The notes: generated by a model from the letters alone, not told the origin. A stretch of 12,236 nucleotides of DNA from DASYYE01 sp035946955 (GCA_035946955.1 DASYYE010000337.1:1-12236); one strand, 5' to 3'; shown: positions 1 to 7,100, counted from the first letter of the stretch. A program made the numbers and translations.

Positions 1-35
1 CGCCGCCCTGCGGGCAGCAGAAGCTGACCCGGCAC
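1..35 (-). CDS. Possible 5' end of the next minus-strand gene (partial)
   Basis: A GTG codon whose first base is at 35 opens a frame that stays open to the left window edge (11 codons, VPGQLLLPAGR). It lies 25 nt after the precursor stop codon. An AGGAAA sequence about 11 nt upstream of the GTG could be a ribosome binding site, although the spacing is long. If real, it would be the first gene after the thiopeptide-like precursor and so a candidate maturation, transport or immunity gene. Eleven codons are far too few to assign a family, and other frames are also open over this short stretch, so this is only a position to look at in the flanking sequence. Confidence 0.2.
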   Translation of the reverse strand, partial: MPGQLLLPAGR

Positions 36-60
36 GGCGGATTCGGTTTCCTGTGACTCT

Positions 61-231
61 TTAGGACACGGTGCAGCAACAGCAGCTGCTGCTGCAGAAG
101 CTGGCGCAGGACCCGGCGACCTCGGTCATGCCGTGACCGCCAGTCAGGGACTCGACCGCCAGGCCACTGGCGTCGATCTCGAAGACGTCAGCAGCCAGCT
201 CCTCCAGGTCGAAGGCAAGCGATGTGCTCAT
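61..231 (-). CDS. Putative thiopeptide (thiazolylpeptide-type bacteriocin) precursor peptide
   Basis: This 56-residue ORF has an ATG at 231, a TAA at 61-63, and AAAGGGG five nt before the ATG. The leader (about residues 1-40) is acidic, containing FDLEELAADVFEIDASGL, and ends AVESLTGGHGMTEVAG. The core (41-56) is SCASFCSSSCCCCTVS: six Cys, six Ser and one Thr in 16 residues. From memory, the leader closely resembles the GE2270/thiomuracin-type precursors, which read DVFE...ESLTAGHGMPEVGASC, and the thiazolylpeptide-type bacteriocin family. In that family a YcaO cyclodehydratase makes azoles from Cys/Ser, a split LanB-type dehydratase makes dehydroalanines, and a cycloaddition enzyme forms the six-membered ring and removes the leader. 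None of these genes is in the window; they would be expected to the left. No plus-strand ORF overlapping it resembles a known protein. The precursor class is fairly secure; the final product (macrocyclic thiopeptide or linear azole peptide) is not. Confidence 0.82.
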   Translation of the reverse strand: MSTSLAFDLEELAADVFEIDASGLAVESLTGGHGMTEVAGSCASFCSSSCCCCTVS

Positions 232-236
232 ACACA

Positions 237-245
237 CCCCTTTCT
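237..245 (-). promoter_or_regulatory. Ribosome binding site of the thiopeptide-like precursor
   Basis: On the minus strand the sequence AGAAAGGGG ends five nt before the ATG at 231 (spacer TGTGT). The purine-rich tract with ideal spacing supports this start and supports the view that the 56-codon ORF is translated. Confidence 0.7.
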
Positions 246-300
246 TGTTTCTCGTATATTGCGACTAGCTTCTCGCTTCTTGGATGTTTTGGTCAAGCAC
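246..300 (-). promoter_or_regulatory. AT-rich probable promoter region of the precursor gene
   Basis: Positions 241-300 contain only 25 G/C of 60 bases, in a window that is otherwise strongly GC-rich. The patch lies immediately upstream of the precursor and between divergent genes. On the minus strand it holds a TTGACC hexamer (291-296) and TATACG (253-258), but these are 32 nt apart, too far to be a paired -35/-10. On the plus strand TATATT (255-260) looks like a -10 without a convincing -35. The promoter location is inferred from composition and position; the exact hexamers are not established. Confidence 0.4.
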
Positions 301-469
301 CCCGGCCCGGGTCACGCCGCGCAGCAGTTGGCCGTGATCCCTCACTTGAGGACGACGGATGGAGGCCAACTCGTCACCCGTCGTTCCACAGCAGGCCAAT
401 CTGCCCTGGCATTGGCTGGATACCCGTATGTGGGGCGCGGCGAGTGACCACGCCCTGCGGGAGGACACC

Positions 470-2149
470 ATGCACTTCAGATCGATCCGGCGGACTGTGG
501 CCGTCGTGGCGGGCGTATCGGCCGCCGCGACCGTCACTGCCCTCTCCCCTGCGCTGGCGTCAACGACGCCGGCGCACGCAGGCGGTGACAGCAGCATCAA
601 GCATGTCCTGCTGATCTCCGTGGATGGCCTCCACCAGCAGGACCTCGCCTGGTATGTCAAGAACAACCCCACGTCGGTGCTGGCCAGGCTGGACCACCAG
701 GGCACGGAGTACAGCAACGCCCGCACGCCGTTCCCGTCCGACTCATTCCCAGGCATGGTCGGCCAGGTGACCGGCGGCGACCCCCGTGCCACCGGCATCT
801 ACTACGACGACACCTTCAACCGCGACGTGTTCCCGGCTGGCACCACGGACTGCACCGGGCCGGTGCCCGGTGCCGAGGTCGCCTACACCGAAGCGGACGA
901 CATCAACCAGAACTCGATCGACGCGGGCCAGGGCCTGCCCGGGCTGCCCGGCAGCATCCTGCAGATGACCAGCAACCCGCTGCAGGTGATCAACCCGGCG
1001 AACCTGCCGGTGGACCCGGCCACCTGCAAGCCGATCCTGCCGAGCCAGTACCTCAAGGTGAACACCATCTTCAACGTGGCCCACGACCACGGGATGGTCA
1101 CTGCCTGGTCCGACAAGCACCCCGCGTACCAGGCCCTGTCCGGGCCCTCGGGCGACGGCGTCACCGACTATTTCACCCCAGAGATCAACAGCCAGGCGCT
1201 CGGCTACCCCACGGGTGAAGACTGGACCAAGGACAACGCCGCGACCATGCAGTACGACACCTACAAGGTGCAGGCGGTGCTGAACTGGATCGACGGGCTC
1301 AACCACCAGGGCACCCAGCACGTGGGCGTGCCTGCCATCTTCGGGATGAACTTCCAGACCGTCTCGACCGCCGAGAAGCTGCCGACCTCTGACGGCCTGA
1401 CCGGCGGCTACCTGCCCGGCGGGACCACCCCTGGCCCGCTGCTGGTGCGCGCGCTGAACTACATCAACACCGAAGTCGCCATGATGGTGTCGGAGATCCA
1501 CAAGCAGCGCCTGACCGGCAGCACCGCGATCATCATCTCCGCCAAGCACGGCCAGTCCCCCACCGACCCGGCCACCGTGGCCCGCGTCCCGGACTCCCCG
1601 ATCCTGTCCGCCATCAACACGGCCTGGGCCGCGACCCATCCGAGCAACCCGAACCTCGTGGTCTTCTCGACCGACGACGACGGGATGCTGCTGTGGCTGA
1701 GCGACCGCTCACAGACCGCATGCAACTTCGTGAAGAGCTACCTCCTCTCTCACGATGCGGCAGGCAACAACATCAGCGGCAACCCCATCACCGTCCAGTC
1801 GTCCGGCCTGCGGGCAGTCTTCGCTGGTGCGGCGTCAGCCAAGCTGTTCGGCGTCCCGGTCAGCGACCCACGTCACCCTGACGTGGTCGGCTACGCCCAG
1901 CACGGCGTCGTCTACACGGGCGGGCAGTCCAAGATCGCCGAGCACGGCGGCGCCGATATGCAGGACCGCAACGTGCCGATCCTCGTCATGGTCCCCGGCA
2001 GCAGCCACGGGTCCGTCAAGACCTCGGTGGAGACCACCCAGATCGCGCCGACGATCCTCACCCTGCTCGGCCTCAACCCCAACCAGCTCCAGGCCGTGCA
2101 GATCGAGCACACCCAGGCCCTCCCCGGCCTGGGTGGCAACGGCGGCTGA
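470..2149 (+). CDS. Secreted alkaline-phosphatase-superfamily phosphodiesterase / nucleotide pyrophosphatase-like protein
   Basis: This 559-residue protein probably hydrolyses phosphodiester or phosphomonoester bonds outside the cell. The frame is open from 359, but the ATG at 470 has GGGAGG in front and begins a classic signal peptide: RSIRR, a hydrophobic stretch, and AHA at 35-37 as a likely signal peptidase site. The body matches the type I phosphodiesterase family. VLLISVDG supplies metal ligand Asp52. TPFPSDSFPG puts a Ser (S92) where eukaryotic NPP enzymes have their Thr nucleophile. Downstream are WSDKHPAYQ, ISAKHGQSP and AEHGG, which should carry the remaining metal-binding Asp/His residues. 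AKHG stands where NPPs have a (S)DHG-type motif. The gene is divergent from the precursor gene (238-bp gap) and ends 19 nt before a strong hairpin. Substrate unknown; the family assignment is firm. Confidence 0.88.
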   Translation: MHFRSIRRTVAVVAGVSAAATVTALSPALASTTPAHAGGDSSIKHVLLISVDGLHQQDLAWYVKNNPTSVLARLDHQGTEYSNARTPFPSDSFPGMVGQVTGGDPRATGIYYDDTFNRDVFPAGTTDCTGPVPGAEVAYTEADDINQNSIDAGQGLPGLPGSILQMTSNPLQVINPANLPVDPATCKPILPSQYLKVNTIFNVAHDHGMVTAWSDKHPAYQALSGPSGDGVTDYFTPEINSQALGYPTGEDWTKDNAATMQYDTYKVQAVLNWIDGLNHQGTQHVGVPAIFGMNFQTVSTAEKLPTSDGLTGGYLPGGTTPGPLLVRALNYINTEVAMMVSEIHKQRLTGSTAIIISAKHGQSPTDPATVARVPDSPILSAINTAWAATHPSNPNLVVFSTDDDGMLLWLSDRSQTACNFVKSYLLSHDAAGNNISGNPITVQSSGLRAVFAGAASAKLFGVPVSDPRHPDVVGYAQHGVVYTGGQSKIAEHGGADMQDRNVPILVMVPGSSHGSVKTSVETTQIAPTILTLLGLNPNQLQAVQIEHTQALPGLGGNGG

Positions 2150-2168
2150 CAGCCCCGGACCAACACCC

Positions 2169-2204
2169 ACGGGGGAGGCCCCGGCTCACCGGGGCCTCCC
2201 CCGT
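2169..2204 (+). terminator. Strong GC-rich hairpin terminator after the phosphodiesterase gene
   Basis: A perfect 16-bp inverted repeat (arms 2169-2184 and 2189-2204) with a CTCA tetraloop begins 19 nt after the stop codon. There is no U-tract, as is common in actinobacteria. The gene beyond it is convergent, so the hairpin may also serve as a barrier for the minus-strand gene ending at 2332. Confidence 0.85.
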
Positions 2205-2331
2205 CCAAAGCCTCAACCGACCTCCGGCCGCTGACCCTGGCCTCAGTCCGTTGCCTTGGGGTGCCCAGCGCCCGCGCGCCGGTGTGTCCTGGGCGGGCTT
2301 GGGCAGATGACCGAGCTGGTGTGCACGGAAC

Positions 2332-2937
2332 TCAGGGGTAGATGACCTTGTGCTCGTGGAGCATGGTCACGTACTTCTCGATGCGGGCCGCCCGGGCGCT
2401 GGGCGTCTTCGTGGCTCCGAGACGATGCAGGATGGCGTAGCGGTTGCGGCTGTCCAGGGTCGCGAAGAACTCTTTGGCTGACGGGTCAGCGTCCAGTGCC
2501 GCCTGGAGGTCTTGCGGGACCGTAGCGGTCCGCTGGGGCTCATATGCGGCGTCCCACCGGCCGTCAGCCTTGGCGCGCTCCACCTCGGCAAGTCCAGCGG
2601 GCTGCATGCGGCCTGACTCGATCAGGCGTTCGGCGTGCCCCGTGTTGATCTTGGACCATCTGCTCCTGGCTTTGCGCGGGGTGAAACGCTGGAGCCAGTA
2701 CGTGCCGTCGTGTGCGGCCTTCTGCCCGTCGATCCAGCCAAAACACAGGGCCACGTCGAGGGCTTCGGCATAGCTGACCGACGGGACCCCTGAGTCCTTC
2801 TTGGCGATCTTCAGCCATATCCCGTCCGACTGGCTGTGCTCACGGCCGAGCCATTCCTCGAAGTCCGCAGCTGATGCGAACGATACTGCCAGACGGTCGG
2901 CCACACCGGTCACGGTACCCGCCGCGTCCAAGACCAC
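2332..2937 (-). CDS. YdeI/OmpD-associated (OmdA) family protein
   Basis: This protein of about 201 residues has the hallmark segments of the YdeI/OmdA family (Pfam 'Bacteriocin-protection, YdeI or OmpD-associated'): FEEWL near residue 26, the signature DVALCFGWIDGQ at 61-72, then TYWLQRFTPRKARSRWSKIN and a helical C-terminal half with DLQAALDADPSAKEFFATL. No signal peptide or membrane segment is visible. The biochemical function of the family is not established. The start is uncertain: the GTG at 2937 gives the longest frame but has no good ribosome binding site, and a GTG about eleven codons further in (MADRLAVSF) is an alternative. It is convergent to the phosphodiesterase gene. The next minus-strand gene lies 75 nt upstream behind its own hairpin, so it is probably a separate transcription unit. 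The Pfam name hints at bacteriocin protection, but this is weak evidence for a link to the precursor. Confidence 0.85.
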   Translation of the reverse strand: MVLDAAGTVTGVADRLAVSFASAADFEEWLGREHSQSDGIWLKIAKKDSGVPSVSYAEALDVALCFGWIDGQKAAHDGTYWLQRFTPRKARSRWSKINTGHAERLIESGRMQPAGLAEVERAKADGRWDAAYEPQRTATVPQDLQAALDADPSAKEFFATLDSRNRYAILHRLGATKTPSARAARIEKYVTMLHEHKVIYP

Positions 2938-2997
2938 CCGCGCCGGGATAAGCAGCGGCCTGCGGGGTAGTTGGAGGCCGGTTGCCTGGTGGGCCAG

Positions 2998-3036
2998 GCC
3001 CTGGTCAGTACGTCACAGTGTCGTACTGACCAGGGC
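2998..3036 (-). terminator. Hairpin terminator overlapping the stop codon of the small membrane protein gene
   Basis: A 15-bp perfect inverted repeat (2998-3012 and 3022-3036) has a 9-nt loop. The last codons of the 3013-3222 gene form one arm and its TGA lies in the loop. The next minus-strand gene starts about 60 nt further on, so the hairpin probably separates the two transcripts. Confidence 0.7.
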
Positions 3037-3222
3037 TGGCGCAGCCGCCGGGAGGCTGCCGACCTTGGTGCCCTTCTGGAAACCGCCGAACAGCAGCGAC
3101 AAGAGGACGAGAAGCACGATGAGGCCGAGGATCCACAGCAGGCACCCGGTCATCCTGCTCCTGCGCCGGGCTGGCAACTCCCGGCGTGGACCGAACAGCC
3201 AGTTGGCAAAGGCCCTGAACAT
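3013..3222 (-). CDS. Small single-pass membrane protein, 69 residues, unknown function
   Basis: The protein begins MFRAFANWLFGPRRELPARR, has an Arg-rich stretch, then a strong hydrophobic segment CLLWILGLIVLLVLLSLLF (about residues 26-44), and continues GGFQKGTKVGSLP. The positive N-terminal flank predicts the N-terminus inside the cell. The frame extends upstream to 3324, but the ATG at 3222 has GGAGG four nt in front and gives a compact protein, so I chose it; an in-frame ATG at 3240 is an alternative. From memory, short actinobacterial hypotheticals with a GGFQKGTK-type tail exist, but I know no function for them. It is divergent from the DUF4230 gene, which is also membrane anchored, so the two may be co-regulated from the shared intergenic region. 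Confidence 0.65.
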   Translation of the reverse strand: MFRAFANWLFGPRRELPARRRSRMTGCLLWILGLIVLLVLLSLLFGGFQKGTKVGSLPAAAPALVSTTL

Positions 3223-3297
3223 CTGCCCTCCAAAGCCCATCCCGCACGGTCGCACGTTCGGCGCGGCCCATCTGTTCCCGCCACTGCCCGGGCAAGA

Positions 3298-3341
3298 CAC
3301 GGACAAACCAGTGCGCGCACACATGCGGCCTCTTGTCCGTG
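3298..3341. promoter_or_regulatory. 9-bp inverted repeat in the divergent promoter region
   Basis: CACGGACAA (3298-3306) is repeated exactly as its reverse complement TTGTCCGTG (3333-3341), with 26 nt between. It lies in the 143-bp gap between two divergent membrane-protein genes and ends 24 nt before the ATG at 3366. It could be an operator for a dimeric repressor or a 5'-UTR stem on the DUF4230 transcript. The arms are perfect; the role is inferred. Confidence 0.4.
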
Positions 3342-3365
3342 GCCAACCGACACCAAGGGGGTCTC

Positions 3366-4013
3366 ATGCGAGTTGAACGGCTAGCTGGCCGGCTGGCCCT
3401 AGTGGCAGGGGCGGTCGCCGCCATTGCCGTGTTGTTGCTCGCGTTGTCAGCGGTCCACCTGCTGCCGCAGTTCAGGAACCCCTTCAGCGAGACCACCACG
3501 GTGCGCAGCCAGCCACCGCTGCTCAAGTCGATCACCGCGCTGAGCAGGTACGAGGCGGCCAGCGGCTCATTCCAGGTGGTGGTCGAACTGGCCCAGCACA
3601 CGTCGTTCCTGCCGTCATTCCTCGAAGGCAGCGACACCTTGTTCATAGGCGAGGGCACCGACATCGCCTATGTGGACTTCTCTGGCCTGACCGGCCGTGA
3701 CCTCCACGTCTCGGCGCACCGCACGGCGGTCACCATCGACCTGCCAGCGGCCCAGCTCGAACCGGCCGTCCTCAACGTCCGCCAGTCCTACGTCTACGCA
3801 CAACAGCAGGGCCTGGTGAACCGCGTCGGCAACTTCTTCTCCGGAAACCCCAACAGCCAGCAGGAGGTCTATGTCCTCGCCCAGCAGAAGATCCAGGCCG
3901 CGGCCAGGAACAGCCCGCTGCTGGCGCAGGCGGAGAAGAACACCCGCTCCACCCTCGACGGCATGCTTAGCTCGCTTGGTTTCAAGCAGGTCACCGTGGA
4001 CTTCGCCCACTGA
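3366..4013 (+). CDS. DUF4230 family membrane-anchored protein
   Basis: The protein has 215 residues. A hydrophobic segment at about 8-33 (ALVAGAVAAIAVLLLALSAV) after a short basic N-terminus anchors it, and the rest is predicted to be extracytoplasmic. Residues of about 50-205 follow the DUF4230 pattern: PLLKSITALSRYEAASGSFQ, SDTLFIGEGTDIAYVDFSGL, VTIDLPAAQLEPAVLN, and a C-terminal LGFKQVTVDF. DUF4230 proteins are widespread and uncharacterised. The ATG at 3366 is preceded by AAGGGG at good spacing, which decides it over the ATG at 3333. The only Cys-free, enzyme-like features I can see are none: no catalytic motif is apparent, so it may be structural or a binding protein. No clear terminator follows before the regulator gene 164 nt downstream. 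Confidence 0.82.
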   Translation: MRVERLAGRLALVAGAVAAIAVLLLALSAVHLLPQFRNPFSETTTVRSQPPLLKSITALSRYEAASGSFQVVVELAQHTSFLPSFLEGSDTLFIGEGTDIAYVDFSGLTGRDLHVSAHRTAVTIDLPAAQLEPAVLNVRQSYVYAQQQGLVNRVGNFFSGNPNSQQEVYVLAQQKIQAAARNSPLLAQAEKNTRSTLDGMLSSLGFKQVTVDFAH

Positions 4014-4021
4014 CCCGTCAG

Positions 4022-4175
4022 CTCACCAACTGGGCTGGCACCTGCTGGCCGTCTCCGGCGACTGAGGTGAGCAACAGAAGTCACCCCCCGGGGTCATATC
4101 CAGTGGCACGCACAGCAGCCCCTCACCGCGTATGTTGGGCTGCCTGGGAGGATAGGTATGGGGTGAGGTGGTGAG
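4022..4175. promoter_or_regulatory. Cluster of five GGTGAG motifs upstream of the AfsR-like regulator
   Basis: GGTGAG occurs on the plus strand at 4066-4071, 4162-4167 and 4170-4175, and on the minus strand at 4022-4027 and 4122-4127. The last two plus copies form a direct repeat of GTGAGGT with an 8-bp period that ends at the ATG at 4178 and overlaps its ribosome binding site. TATGTT at 4131-4136 fits a TANNNT-type -10. SARP-type regulators bind direct repeats, so autoregulation is plausible but unproven. Confidence 0.35.
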
Positions 4176-4177
4176 GT

Positions 4178-7100
4178 ATGCCCGGGTTGGACAGCTCTGC
4201 TCTGCATGTGCAGGTGCTGGGCCCGGTACGAGCGTGGCGGGACGGTCAGGAGGTGGACCTCGGGCCGCCACAGCGCCGTGCCGTACTCGCGGTCCTCGCC
4301 ATGGCCGCGGGCAGGATCGTCTCACGCCATGAGCTGATCGACGCGGTCTGGGACGCCCCCAGTGACAAGGCCGACAGCGCCCTGTATGCCGCCATCTCGC
4401 GTCTGCGGGGGGTGCTCGAGCCCGGCCGCGGCGCCCGGGATGGGTCCAAGCGGGTGCTGGCCACCAGCGGGGCCGGCTATGTGCTGGGCATGCAGCCCGA
4501 GCAGGTCGATGCCGGGGCCTTCACTATCGGCGTGGCAGCGGCGCGCCGGGCGCGCACGGCCGGCGACCTGACCCGGGCGGTGCACTCCTTCGAGGAGGCC
4601 CTCGGGCTGTGGCAGGGGTCCGCGCTCGCAGGCGTGGACGGAATGTGGGCGTCAGCGGAGCGGGTGCGTCTCGCCGAGGCACGGCTGGTCGCGATGGAGG
4701 AGCATGCGGCGGTGCGGCTGGCGCTTGGCTGCCATGCCGAGGTCGCCGTGGAACTGGCGGGGCTGGTCGGCAGGCACCCGCTGCGGGAAGAGCTGCGGCG
4801 CCTGCTCATGCTGGCGTTGTACCGGTCAGGGCGCCAGGCCGACGCACTGACGGTGTTCCACGACACGCGGCGCACCCTGGATGAGGAGCTGGGCATCGAG
4901 CCCGGCCCCGCACTGCAGCGCATGCATGAGCAGATCCTGGCTGCCGACCCGGGCCTGATGCTCCCGGACCCGCCCAACCTGGCAGCACCAGCGGCCCAGA
5001 CCGACCCGGCGGAACTCGCAGACACGGGGTGGGAGGGCCAGCGGCTGGTTCCCATCCCGAGGGAACTCCCCGCGGACGTGCGGGCCTTCACCGGGCGCGA
5101 AGCCGATCTGGCTGAGCTGGACCGGCTGCTGCAAGGCAGCACGGGGGACGGGAATGACGCCGCCGGGCATGGCAGCGCGCCGTCGGCGATGATGGTCGCG
5201 GCGGTGTCCGGGACGGCAGGCGTGGGCAAGACCGCGCTGGTGGTGCGCTGGGCGCACCGGGTCGCGCCGAAGTTCCCCGATGGCCAGCTCTACGTGAACC
5301 TGCGCGGCTACGACCCCGGCACGCCGGTGTCGGCCGCTGATGCACTCGCCCAGTTCCTGCGTGCCCTGGGGGTGACGGACGCCGAGATCCCGCTCGCGGA
5401 AGACGAGCGGGCCGCCCGCTACCGGTCGCTGGTGGCGGGCAAGCAACTGCTCGTTGTCCTGGACAACGCCGCCACGGTCGATCAGGTCCGGCCCCTGCTG
5501 CCCGGAGCCGCCACCGTGATGGTGGTGGTTACCAGCCGCGACTCGCTGGCGGGCCTCGTGGCGGTCGACGGTGCCCACCGGCTCGTCCTGGGCAGGCTGA
5601 ACAACCCAGACACCATGGCGCTGCTGCGGGCACTGATCGGCGAGCGGGTCGACGCCGACCCGGCGGCGGCCAAGAGCCTGGCCGGGAAGTGCGCGAAGCT
5701 GCCGCTCGCACTGCGCGTGGCCGCCGAACTCGCCGCGGCCCGCCCGGACACGCCACTCGCGGAGCTCGTCGCCGAACTCGCGGGCCAGCCCGGCCCACTG
5801 GGGCTGCTGGACACCGGTGACCCCTACGGCGCACCCGCGACGGTCTTCTCCTGGTCCTACCGCTACCTGCCTCCGCATGCCGCGGCAATGTTCCGCCTGC
5901 TGGGCCTGCACCCGGGTGCGGCCTGGGACCGCCACGCGGCCGCCGCACTCGCCGGGGCCACGCTCGCCGAAACCAGCCGCCTGCTGGCTGTGCTGGCCCG
6001 TGCGCACCTGATCGCACCCATCGGACCAGACCGCTACGAAATGCACGACCTGCTGCGCGCCTACGCCGCCAGCCTCGCCGCCAGCCACGACTCCGCCGAA
6101 GACCGCCAGGCCGCGCTCAACCGGCTCTTCGACTACTACCTTGCGACCAGTGCCGTCGCGGTCGGCGCGCTCGAGGTGCGGTACCACGGCCCCGAACCAC
6201 CGCCTGTCCACACGCCCGTCCCGGCGTTCGACAGTGCGGAAGCTGCCCTGACCTGGCTGGACGCTGAGGTGGCCACGCTGACGGCAGTGGCCACTTATGC
6301 CGCCGCCAGCGGCTGGCCCAGCTACACGACCCGCCTCGCGGTCATCCTGCGCCACTACCTCAACGACCGCTACACCTACGCGCTGGCCCTCTACGACCTC
6401 GCGCTCGAAGCCGCCCGCCGCTCCGGCGACCCGGGCGGCGAAGCCGAGGCCCTGATCGGCATGGGCCTGGCCCATCACCGGCAGGGCCGCACGGAACTGG
6501 CCGCCGCCTGTAACCAGCAGGCCCTCGACATCTCGCGCGAGACCGGCCACCGGCTCCAACTGGCCCGTGCCCTGTGCAACATCGGGATCGACCACGCCCA
6601 GCAGGGTGACTTCCAGCAGGCAGCCGAATGCAACCAGCAGGCGCTCGCGCTCTTCCACGAGCTCGGCAGTTCCACGGGCGAGGTCTCTCAGCTCGTCAAC
6701 CTCGGTGTCATCTACTTCCGGCAAGGCCGTGACCAGCAGGCCTTCGACTGCCACAAGAAGGCCCTCCTGCTCGCGCGCGAGATCGGGTTCCGCAATGGCG
6801 AGGTCGCCGCCCTGGTCAACCTCGGCGACGCCTGCCATCGGATGGGCCAGGACCAGCAGGCTTCCGACTACCTGGAGGAGGCTCTCACCCTCTCGCGCAG
6901 CATCGGCTCCGCCCCGCTGGAGGGCCACGCCCTGGCCAAGCTCAGTGAGGCCCGCCGCCGCCGCGGTGAGTTCGCCCAGGCCGCCGAGTACAGCCAACTG
7001 GCCCTGGCCATCTGCCGCGACGCCGGCGACCGCGAGGGAGAGATCGAGGCGCTCAGCAGCGCGGCCGCGACGTTCCTCGACACCGGCGACCCGGCGCAGG

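Noticed and set aside
71..136. Plus-strand mini-ORF rich in Gln and Leu (GTG at 71)
   Set aside because: It is the complement of the Cys/Ser core codons of the precursor; its repetitive CAG/CTG look comes from the TGC and AGC codons on the other strand.
373..389. Possible PHO box (GTCACCC and GTTCCAC) upstream of the phosphodiesterase
   Set aside because: The two elements are 10 bp rather than 11 bp apart and each deviates from GTTCACC; two imperfect units are too little to claim PhoP control.
133..614. Plus-strand ORFs of 104 and 130 codons (133-447 and 222-614)
   Set aside because: They overlap the precursor, its AT-rich upstream region and the signal-peptide region of the phosphodiesterase in other frames. 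They have no ribosome binding site and no recognisable domain; the minus-strand precursor explains this stretch better.
743..1639. Minus-strand ORF of 298 codons
   Set aside because: Antisense shadow of the phosphodiesterase; the translation is Gly/Val/Arg-rich with no domain.
4083..4094. Interrupted palindrome ACCCC-CC-GGGGT upstream of the AfsR-like gene
   Set aside because: Short GC palindromes are frequent by chance in this base composition, and it is not repeated elsewhere in the region.
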